Assembly: GCA_029933635.1 (NCBI GenBank)
Contig: JAOZNS010000067.1
Span: forward strand, 1-11,952
From: Candidatus Zixiibacteriota bacterium
GTDB taxonomy: Bacteria; Zixibacteria; MSB-5A5; SM1-73
DNA: 11,952 nt
Direction: 5' to 3'
Under the pieces are notes generated by a model that was not told the DNA's origin, did no database searches, and saw only the letters and a program-made list of their open reading frames with translations. This document shows positions 5,949 through 11,952 of the stretch, in pieces. The stretch's first letter is position 1. The number at the start of each line of letters is the position of its first letter. Position numbers and translations under genes: made by a program.

Positions 5949-8114
5949 ATGTATGAACTTACCTTTACCAGTGCTGTAGTTTTGTTCTTCTTTGCCGTTT
6001 TGCTTTTTCTCTTAACACAAAAAAAGAGGCATTTTGAATATTATCTTAAAAGCTGGCGTCTGTTGGTGGTTGGATGTGTCTTATTTGTTTTCACTGGAGG
6101 GACAAATCTTCTCTATCTCTTGAGCCAGGGTGAACATACAGTTAACCTTCGCTGGCAACAGATCATTCGTGCGTTTGGAATGGTCGGTTACATTGCTTCG
6201 GGGCTATTGATTCTGTCAGGTTTGATTAAATGGTGTGGTTCCTTCGTGGAGGTAAAAAAGCATGCCACTCACCGTCTACGACAGCTTACCTGTTTGAAGT
6301 CCATCTTATCCACAGTCAACCATGGAGAGGATCTGGATCAAATACTTAAGGAGTCGCTGGGCAATTTGGTGAACATAATGGGATATGAGATTGGTTTGGT
6401 CTTTAGGCCCACCTTTCATTCCTCTGAGATGCGATTGGTGGCATACTCAGGAGTTTCAGCTAAGAATCTTTTTTGCTTGTATGATCTGTATCTTAAGAAT
6501 ATGTGGTATAGGGAATCAAGAAACTCTCAAAAAGTCACCACCACTTCCGATGTCAAAAGTCTGCCAGAATATGGGGTACTTTTTTCTGATCAGAAAAAGA
6601 TCAGATCCTTTGCCTGCGTGCCCATTAAATTTTCCGAACGGGTGATGGGTCTGATAGGTGTTTATGATACTAGGTCTGATCGTTTCTCATTTCAGGAGAT
6701 TCAATTTTTGACCTGTCTGGGTGAGACTCTGGGACTTGCCGCCAAGCAGGAGCTGGTCTCTAATAGAAACAAAAGGAGAAGGGAGTATATCTCCGCCATT
6801 GAAAATATATTTGAGGAAGTTCAAGCCAGCTCCTTGGACGAAAGGTTCTTCAAGCTCTCAGCCGAGCTCAAGAAAGTTATAGATTTTGACCAGGTTTCCT
6901 TGATACTTTCATCTGGACCAAGACAGGATATGAAGCAAATCTCTTTAGGAAATTCGGGTGGGGTGCTGATAAGTCGAAAGGTAGGAGCTGGCGCTTTTGA
7001 TGGAGCGATGGAGAAGGTGATGCGATCCGGAGAGGTGCGGATAGATCGGAATGTCGACCCAAATAGGGAGTCCTCTGAAGATCCTCTTTCTAAGGCGTGT
7101 GGCATAAAATCTAGGATGATTCTGCCTTTGTGGTGTGAAGAGAAAATTTGTGGAGCTCTCAGCTTGGGTAGCAAAAAGCCAAACTCCTACTCTGCGCACG
7201 ATGCCAAATGGCTTAAACCGTTCGTCCGGACCCTTTCCCATATTATCTTGGAATTGAGGCTAAAAGAGAAATTGGAAAGGACAAAATCTTTAAGCAGATC
7301 GCTTCATGAATTTGACAAGAAGTTGACCGAGGGGGAAGACTTAGAGTCTCTTCTTCATGAAGCCACCTCCAGCATCGCTTCGATCTTGCCCAAGAGTTTC
7401 GCTCGGTTGACCTTATTATCGAAGGAAAAAAATCGGTTAATTAATTGCTCGTCTTATAAAATTAGATCCGAAGGAATAGATTTAAGAAGTGACAAAAACT
7501 TTTTGCTGGAGGATCTGCCCTGGCATCGTCTGGCATTAGAAGCAAAAAGACCCATGTTGGTCAATCAGGATGATCCAGAAAGTGTGATGTCAAAAAAGGA
7601 GGCTGGACTCATCCTGGATGAGAAAGTTAATTCAGCGTTTCTGGTTCCTTTGATCTTAAATGACAGGGCAATAGGGATCGTCTCGGTTGGTGAGATGCGC
7701 AGTTGGGAAAGAGAGCCAATTACCCAGGAGGATATGGAATTTGTCAAACAAAGGGCCGGTCAACTCTGTCTGATTTTGAAGAAAAGCATTCTCAGTCGTT
7801 TGAATGAACAGTTAAAGGAAAGATTAAAATCTTCAGAAAAATCCAAACAGATCGGGGTTGCTCAGCAAAAGTTCCGCTCCGATCTTTTGAATCTAAGCTA
7901 CCAGATTACCAATCCATTATCTCTGATTCGTGGCTCAGCTGAACTTTTGAGATTTAAAGAGGCAAATTTAAATCCCGAAAGTTTAAGATACCTTAGCAAC
8001 ATTGAGAATGGCGTGGATCGAATACAAAAGACGCTCGAAGAATTTTTGAACCTTTACTCTCCAGGGAATGCCCCCGGATTGGAGCGACCTCAGGAGGAAT
8101 TAGTTTCTGGCTAA
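5949..8114 (+). CDS. Membrane multi-GAF sensor with degenerate HisKA and no ATPase domain
   Basis: A 721-residue sensor. The N-terminus has three hydrophobic segments (~5-23, 36-59, 71-96) that anchor it in the inner membrane. Three GAF-like domains follow: ~128-268 (with FACVPIKFSERVMGLIGVYD), ~283-437 (SRMILPLWCEEKICGALSLG) and ~465-611 (NSAFLVPLILNDRAIGIVSV). A coiled-coil-like linker (~612-640) leads into a HisKA-like helical hairpin (~640-705). The H-box reads NLSYQITNPLSLIRGSAELL: Tyr651 takes the place of the phospho-accepting His (usual SHEIRNPL). The protein ends 16 residues after this module, with no N, G1, F or G2 boxes, and none appear downstream in other frames. It therefore resembles a histidine kinase without catalysis. 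A ligand- or redox-sensing scaffold is likely; the ligand is unknown. The start is fixed by AAGGAGGTT 5 nt upstream. Confidence 0.88.
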   Translation: MYELTFTSAVVLFFFAVLLFLLTQKKRHFEYYLKSWRLLVVGCVLFVFTGGTNLLYLLSQGEHTVNLRWQQIIRAFGMVGYIASGLLILSGLIKWCGSFVEVKKHATHRLRQLTCLKSILSTVNHGEDLDQILKESLGNLVNIMGYEIGLVFRPTFHSSEMRLVAYSGVSAKNLFCLYDLYLKNMWYRESRNSQKVTTTSDVKSLPEYGVLFSDQKKIRSFACVPIKFSERVMGLIGVYDTRSDRFSFQEIQFLTCLGETLGLAAKQELVSNRNKRRREYISAIENIFEEVQASSLDERFFKLSAELKKVIDFDQVSLILSSGPRQDMKQISLGNSGGVLISRKVGAGAFDGAMEKVMRSGEVRIDRNVDPNRESSEDPLSKACGIKSRMILPLWCEEKICGALSLGSKKPNSYSAHDAKWLKPFVRTLSHIILELRLKEKLERTKSLSRSLHEFDKKLTEGEDLESLLHEATSSIASILPKSFARLTLLSKEKNRLINCSSYKIRSEGIDLRSDKNFLLEDLPWHRLALEAKRPMLVNQDDPESVMSKKEAGLILDEKVNSAFLVPLILNDRAIGIVSVGEMRSWEREPITQEDMEFVKQRAGQLCLILKKSILSRLNEQLKERLKSSEKSKQIGVAQQKFRSDLLNLSYQITNPLSLIRGSAELLRFKEANLNPESLRYLSNIENGVDRIQKTLEEFLNLYSPGNAPGLERPQEELVSG

Positions 8115-8129
8115 AGCAAAGCTTTGCTT
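8114..8129. repeat. 16-bp perfect palindrome over the sensor stop codon
   Basis: AAGCAAAGCTTTGCTT equals its own reverse complement over 16 bp. It begins at the last base of the sensor's TAA stop. As RNA it could form a 6-bp stem with a GCTT-type loop. No T-run follows. It could be an operator, a transcript-end stem, or chance. Confidence 0.5.
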
Positions 8130-8400
8130 GTCTACGCACGTTAAGTGAATCGGGATATGAATTCTTAGGAAGGGATCTCGGGAAATAAAGAGATCAAGAA
8201 CATCCCCAAGCTTTCGCCATCCCTCGGCAATCGTCTTTTGTTTTCATCTTTTCCTTCATAAGAGAACAACAATTATTTGAGTTTTATTCTGTCCCTCCCT
8301 TCGGTCGGTGTTTCACTCGAACATGCCAGAAGTTCACAGAGAAATCTAATATAGATAGCAGTTAACCATCCTGAAGAGGTGAATGCAATTGCCCGCATCT
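8130..8400. other. Intergenic region upstream of the aminopeptidase, no gene
   Basis: No supported gene or RNA. The only structure seen is a GATCTC / GAGATC inverted pair (8174-8195, 10-nt spacer) inside a purine-rich stretch. Confidence 0.5.
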
Positions 8401-8406
8401 TTTTTC

Positions 8407-8435
8407 TTGCATATTTTTTAGTTTTCCACTATAGT
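8407..8435 (+). promoter_or_regulatory. Candidate sigma-70 promoter for the aminopeptidase
   Basis: TTGCAT (8407-8412), a 17-nt AT-rich spacer, then TATAGT (8430-8435). The spacing is ideal and nine of twelve positions match consensus. It lies about 50 nt before the start codon at 8486. Confidence 0.45.
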
Positions 8436-8485
8436 TGTTTGAATAAAAGTTTCCTGTTTTTTCATTTTGGTGAAAGGAGTGCATA

Positions 8486-9991
8486 ATGCTGATAGAGGTT
8501 AAACAGGCGAAAGCGGAGGAAGCAAAAGATGAAGCTGTTGTTCTGAATTGCTTCGAGAAAGCTAAAAGGTTCGATCGACCGCTCAAAGCCATTGATGAAA
8601 AGCTTTCTGGGGCTGTAAGCCACCTTTTTGAAACCGGTGATTTCTCAGCAAAGTTAGGACAGACCGCAATTCTATATCCTCAGGATAGATTGGGTATGCA
8701 CAGGATTCTTATCGTAGGACTGGGAAAGAGAGGGGAGCTGACCCTTGAAAGGATTCGTCGAGCCTATGGATTTGTGGGGAGAGAGGCGAGGAGGTTAAAA
8801 TTGAAAAGCATCTGTATGCAGGCATTTGAGTTCAACGTAGGTGGCATCAAGCTTCCAGAGTTCTCGCAAGCAATGGTGGAGGGAGTGTTGCTTTCCAATT
8901 ACAGGCTGGATCGTTATAAAACGGACAATGAGGACGAAAGAGGTGGTTTGCAGAAGCTGACAATTGTAAAGGAAAAGCGGAAGGGAATTGGAGAGATCAA
9001 AAGGGGAGTGGAGAATGCGGAAATCTTTTCTTGGGCCACTAATTTCGTGCGCGAGCTGGCTAATCAGCCGGGCAATTATCTTACCCCAACCCGCCTGGCG
9101 GGTGAAGCAGAAAAGCTTTCCCGCGAAAACAACTTCACCTGTAAAATTCTTTCCTCAGCGGAGATAAAAAAATTGAAGATGAACTCCTTCTTGGCGGTGG
9201 CGTCCGGCACCAAAGAGCCACCCAAGCTTATAGTCTTGGAATATATACCCTCCCGAAAGGAGGTAAATACTTTAGCGTTGGTGGGAAAGGGTATCACCTT
9301 TGATGCTGGAGGTTTGTCCCTGAAAAGTACCGAAGGGATGCAGGAGATGAAATCGGATATGACCGGCGGAGCAGTGGTTGTTGCCGCCATAGCTGCCTCA
9401 GCAAAGATGAAGTTGCCTCTTCATCTCATAGGAATAGTTCCCGCCACAGAGAACCTGCCTTCTGGATCAGCACTGAAGGTGGGTGACATCATCAGCTCCC
9501 ATTCAGGCAAGACTATCGAAGTTTTAAATACAGATGCTGAAGGACGTCTGATTTTAGCAGATGGATTGTCCTACGCTAAGACTTTCAAGCCCGACGCCAT
9601 CTTAGACATAGCCACCTTGACCTCCTCCATCAAAATAGCCTTAGGAACCCTCTGTGCTGGGATTTTTGGAAATCACCGGGGATTGAAAAAAAGGATGTTC
9701 CAAGCGGGTGAAACTACGGGAGAAAGAGTTTGGGAGATGCCCGTGTGGAGGGAATATCAGGAATTTTTGAAAAGCGATTTGGCAGATATCAAGAACGTGG
9801 GGGGTAAGTTCGGAGGGGCAATTCTGGCTGCGGCTTTTTTGCAAAACTTTGTGGGAGAGATTCCCTGGATTCATGTGGACATAGCTGGAGTGGATATAAA
9901 AGAAAAAGAGGAGTCCTATCATTCGAAAGGTGCCACAGGATTTGGAGCCAGGCTTTTTTTACAATTTTTGAAGGATTGGAGGAAAATTTAA
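8486..9991 (+). CDS. pepA: Leucyl aminopeptidase, M17 family (PepA)
   Basis: A 501-residue cytosolic metallo-aminopeptidase that releases N-terminal residues from peptides, usually as a hexamer with two metal ions per active site. The less conserved N-terminal domain (~1-165) is followed by the catalytic domain. All expected ligands are present: Lys268 and Asp273 in GKGITFDAGG, catalytic Lys280 (SLK), Asp291 (SDMTGG), and Asp350, Glu352 and Arg354 in the family signature NTDAEGRL. ELANQPGNYLTP (~190-201) is also typical. The length agrees with the family's ~500, so the gene is intact. The start is fixed by AAGGAG 6 nt before the ATG. Some bacterial PepA proteins also bind DNA in site-specific recombination; nothing here tests that. 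The gene appears monocistronic, with a candidate promoter just upstream and 166 nt before the next gene. Confidence 0.96.
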   Translation: MLIEVKQAKAEEAKDEAVVLNCFEKAKRFDRPLKAIDEKLSGAVSHLFETGDFSAKLGQTAILYPQDRLGMHRILIVGLGKRGELTLERIRRAYGFVGREARRLKLKSICMQAFEFNVGGIKLPEFSQAMVEGVLLSNYRLDRYKTDNEDERGGLQKLTIVKEKRKGIGEIKRGVENAEIFSWATNFVRELANQPGNYLTPTRLAGEAEKLSRENNFTCKILSSAEIKKLKMNSFLAVASGTKEPPKLIVLEYIPSRKEVNTLALVGKGITFDAGGLSLKSTEGMQEMKSDMTGGAVVVAAIAASAKMKLPLHLIGIVPATENLPSGSALKVGDIISSHSGKTIEVLNTDAEGRLILADGLSYAKTFKPDAILDIATLTSSIKIALGTLCAGIFGNHRGLKKRMFQAGETTGERVWEMPVWREYQEFLKSDLADIKNVGGKFGGAILAAAFLQNFVGEIPWIHVDIAGVDIKEKEESYHSKGATGFGARLFLQFLKDWRKI

Positions 9992-10157
9992 TCAGGATGA
10001 GTTTCCAATAACTATAAAAGAATTTTTCCCTTTAGCCTAAATTCAATAGGAGTGATGATCTCCGTTGGTTCATAAGGGCGGGAATCTATCTCCTCCCAAA
10101 CATAAATTTTTACAATAGCCTAAAACCTTTAACCTTTTAAACTGATTGGAGAAAAAG

Positions 10158-11609
10158 ATGAAAAAGCTTTTGATCTTTGTGGCAGTTGGGGCAAGTTTGG
10201 TTTCGGGTCTGGTCTTATCTGGATTGCCTGTTAAGGCGGGCATCCCTCAGACGATCAATTATCAAGGCATGTTGACTGACAGCCTTGATTCGCCCATAAC
10301 CGATACGCTTAACATGACTTTTAAAATCTATGATGACTCCACCTCCGGAACAAAGATCTGGGAGGAATCTCAGTCTAACGTTGAGGTGATTGATGGATTG
10401 TTCAATGTAATTTTAGGAAGCATAAACCCACTGGACAGTTTGAGTTTCGACCAAACTTACTGGCTGGAGGTTGAGGTGGGAACACAGACCATGCCACGTA
10501 TAAGCTTTGCCAGCGTGGCTTATGCTTTTCGAGCCCAGATGGCAGATACAGCCCAGCATCTTGCAACCACCAGATATGCTCACGTATTCACAGTAGCTCA
10601 AAGCGGTGGAGATTTTCCTACCATCGGTCAGGCGCTGGATTCCTGTGTGAATCCCGCATATAATAATACATATCTGATTCGGGTGATGCCAGGATTTTAT
10701 CCGGAGATGGTTACGTGCAGTTCCTTTGTGAGGCTCCAGGGAGCGGGAAAGCATGTCTGCCGCATTTTGGGCCGGGTAACCGGAGCAGATAGCTGTACCA
10801 TAGATGGCTTTTATATCGCCGAAGGGATTCTATGTTCTGGCACCTCCCCCACCATCACTCATAACATAATCGTTAATCCAGCGGGAGATGGAATATCAAT
10901 TACCAGCGGAGGAACACCCTGGATAAAGGAAAATGAGATCGTGGACTGTAGTGGATGGGGCCTCCATTGCAATGGATGGGGAACCGATGCTTGGATCATC
11001 GCTAATAAAATTGAAAGGAATACAAGCGGAGGAATCCGGTGCACTGACTCATCGCCAACCATCAGCAACAATCAGATTCTGGAAAATCAAAGCTATGGCA
11101 TCTACATTTCTGGTGGCTTGGGGACTCCAGCAGAACCGACCATCGATGATAATGTCATCGGACACACCGATCCTGATGGTGTGGGAGTAGGTATCTATAT
11201 GACCGCTTATGCCGAACCGCGGATTATTGCCAACGATATCTGGATAAACCACATTGGTATTGATATTTACCCCAGCACTCAACCTTCTATCCTTGGAAAT
11301 AACATCAATTACAATCATGGATATGGAATAAGATGCTTTTCCAGTGGTTCCACCAAACCAGTGGTGATTAATGGAAATCACATTCATAGTAACACCCTGG
11401 CAGGTCTGGATATCCACAATGCGTCTCCCATAGTCACCCATAACAACATCATCAACAATTATGTGCCGGGATTAAATCCGGATATTCAGTATGTGGGTCC
11501 GCCTTTTCCCATGATAAGTTTGAATGTGGTTGATAGTATAGCTGTTTCGGGAAGTGGAGCTACCGGTTGGTACAACGTGAACAGTGCGGGAGCCCAGATA
11601 AATCCATAG
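10158..11609 (+). CDS. Secreted right-handed beta-helix protein
   Basis: A 483-residue exported protein. It starts with a clear signal peptide (MKKLLIFVAVGASLVSGLVL ... VKA, cleavage near residue 27). Residues ~29-135 form an N-terminal beta domain (PQTINYQGMLTDS ... LNMTFKIYDDSTSGT ... YWLEVEVG ... VAYAFRA) common in exported proteins of FCB-group bacteria. A pectinesterase-like opening turn follows (FTVAQSGGDFPTIGQALDSC, ~144-163, then IRVMPGFYPE). Residues ~210-440 are parallel beta-helix repeats of the NosD/PbH1 type, with recurring SPTIxxNxI, GIxxxxS and NxI turns. Such folds bind or cleave polysaccharide, or act as surface adhesins; no catalytic residues can be assigned. ATG 10158 is chosen because GGAG lies 6 nt upstream; a TTG at 10146 in the same frame overlaps that site. 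No dockerin or other sorting tail is seen. Confidence 0.88.
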   Translation: MKKLLIFVAVGASLVSGLVLSGLPVKAGIPQTINYQGMLTDSLDSPITDTLNMTFKIYDDSTSGTKIWEESQSNVEVIDGLFNVILGSINPLDSLSFDQTYWLEVEVGTQTMPRISFASVAYAFRAQMADTAQHLATTRYAHVFTVAQSGGDFPTIGQALDSCVNPAYNNTYLIRVMPGFYPEMVTCSSFVRLQGAGKHVCRILGRVTGADSCTIDGFYIAEGILCSGTSPTITHNIIVNPAGDGISITSGGTPWIKENEIVDCSGWGLHCNGWGTDAWIIANKIERNTSGGIRCTDSSPTISNNQILENQSYGIYISGGLGTPAEPTIDDNVIGHTDPDGVGVGIYMTAYAEPRIIANDIWINHIGIDIYPSTQPSILGNNINYNHGYGIRCFSSGSTKPVVINGNHIHSNTLAGLDIHNASPIVTHNNIINNYVPGLNPDIQYVGPPFPMISLNVVDSIAVSGSGATGWYNVNSAGAQINP

Positions 11610-11680
11610 TTTTATAGATGCAGGAAATTAATCATTTATCAGAGCTTCATAATATCCCTTCACCAGTGGGAAGAAAAAAT

Positions 11681-11722
11681 AAGGAGCATTGAAGCATAAT
11701 AAATTGAATCATACGGGAGAGT
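11681..11722 (+). repeat. Sequence resembling the helicase 3' end
   Basis: AAGGAGCATT is shared exactly with the helicase gene (3941-3950), and the bases after it match with a few indels up to GGGAGAGT (11715-11722; GGAGAGTAA in the helicase). In one frame it reads GALKHNKLNHTGE against GALKLIKWITGE. It begins 71 nt after the beta-helix gene stop. It may be a second, more decayed copy of the helicase tail or a small dispersed repeat. Weaker than the 4078-4146 copy; chance is not excluded. Confidence 0.35.
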
Positions 11723-11821
11723 TCGAAAGAATTAAAATAGAGCTTGGATCCAAATTAGGAAATAAAAGGTTGCAAAATATGATGAAAGGGATTTTGCTAC
11801 TTTGAAAACGGACAATTTTTA

Positions 11822-11850
11822 TTGACATGCTTGAGAGTAGACATTATAAT
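11822..11850 (+). promoter_or_regulatory. Perfect-consensus sigma-70 promoter of the Rrf2 gene
   Basis: TTGACA (11822-11827), exactly 17 nt, then TATAAT (11845-11850): both hexamers and the spacing are ideal. An imperfect dyad, ATTAT-N5-ATAAT (11843-11857), overlaps the -10 box and is a plausible site for autorepression by the regulator encoded just downstream. Confidence 0.75.
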
Positions 11851-11894
11851 CGATAATTAGGCAGAATCGGTCTTCTTTTCAGGAGAATAGTTCT

Positions 11895-11952
11895 ATGGTT
11901 GTTACCAAAGCGAGTGGTTACGGAGTTTTTGGAGTGATATATCTGGCTAAAC
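11895..11952 (+). CDS. Rrf2-family transcriptional regulator (3' partial)
   Basis: Only the first 19 codons are inside the window: MVVTKASGYGVFGVIYLAK. This matches the N-terminal pattern of Rrf2 winged-helix regulators (M-x-[IL]-[ST]-[RK]-x-[ST]-[ED]-Y-[AG]-[LV]-x-x-[LI]-x-Y-L-A), the family of IscR, NsrR and CymR. AGGAG (11881-11885) lies 9 nt before the ATG, and a perfect promoter lies upstream. Whether it carries the three cysteines of Fe-S-binding members cannot be seen. Rrf2 genes often head operons for iron-sulfur assembly or sulfur metabolism and repress themselves. The short length limits certainty, but the start signals and motif agree. Confidence 0.75.
   Translation, partial: MVVTKASGYGVFGVIYLAK

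Noticed and set aside
8115..8485. Missing ATPase domain of the sensor in another frame
   Set aside because: No frame in this stretch encodes N, G1 or G2 box motifs and all have early stops, so a simple frameshift does not explain the missing domain.
10146..10157. TTG start giving four extra residues to the beta-helix protein
   Set aside because: The TTG overlaps the GGAG ribosome binding site, which is well spaced for the ATG at 10158, and the signal peptide begins naturally at that ATG.
1..11952. CRISPR array, insertion sequence or prophage
   Set aside because: No regularly spaced direct repeats, transposase, integrase or terminal inverted repeats were seen on either strand.

Overview
The window reads as a chromosomal segment of an uncultured, Gram-negative-type bacterium. 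The best guess is a lineage of the FCB group, such as candidate phylum Zixibacteria or a relative. This is inferred from style only: a secreted protein ending in a paired dockerin module of the GDxxxDGxxxxGDxVYxIxYLF type, a signal-peptide protein with an 'INYQGxLTD' N-terminal domain followed by a beta-helix, strong AAGGAGG ribosome binding sites and moderate AT bias. No rRNA, tRNA, CRISPR array, insertion sequence or phage gene was found. All genes but one lie on the + strand, most separated by 100-370 nt gaps, so they look like single transcription units rather than one operon.

Layout. Bases 1-938 hold the 3' part of a secreted dockerin-bearing protein. A small two-helix membrane protein lies on the - strand (1050-1280). 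A MrfA/YprA-family DEAD-box helicase with a C-terminal cysteine cluster follows (1714-3981). About 100 nt behind its stop is a decayed second copy of the last 23 codons of a helicase gene of this family (4078-4146). A GYD-domain protein comes next (4245-4535), then a strong hairpin (4718-4752).

The middle holds two signalling genes. The first (4880-5578) is a receiver-Fis protein whose receiver lacks the usual acidic pair and conserved lysine. The second (5949-8114) is a membrane protein with three GAF-like domains and a HisKA-like helix pair in which the phospho-accepting histidine is a tyrosine; it ends before any ATPase domain. They are neighbours on the same strand and look like a two-component pair that has lost, or never used, ordinary phosphotransfer. 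This is the most unusual thing in the window.

The right part has an M17 leucyl aminopeptidase (8486-9991), a secreted parallel beta-helix protein (10158-11609), a second decayed sequence resembling the helicase 3' end (11681-11722), and the first 19 codons of an Rrf2-family regulator (11895 to the edge) behind a perfect TTGACA-N17-TATAAT promoter.

The genes do not form one pathway. They include a DNA-repair helicase, an aminopeptidase, exported surface or secreted proteins, and regulators. The one pair likely to work together is the receiver-Fis protein and the GAF sensor.
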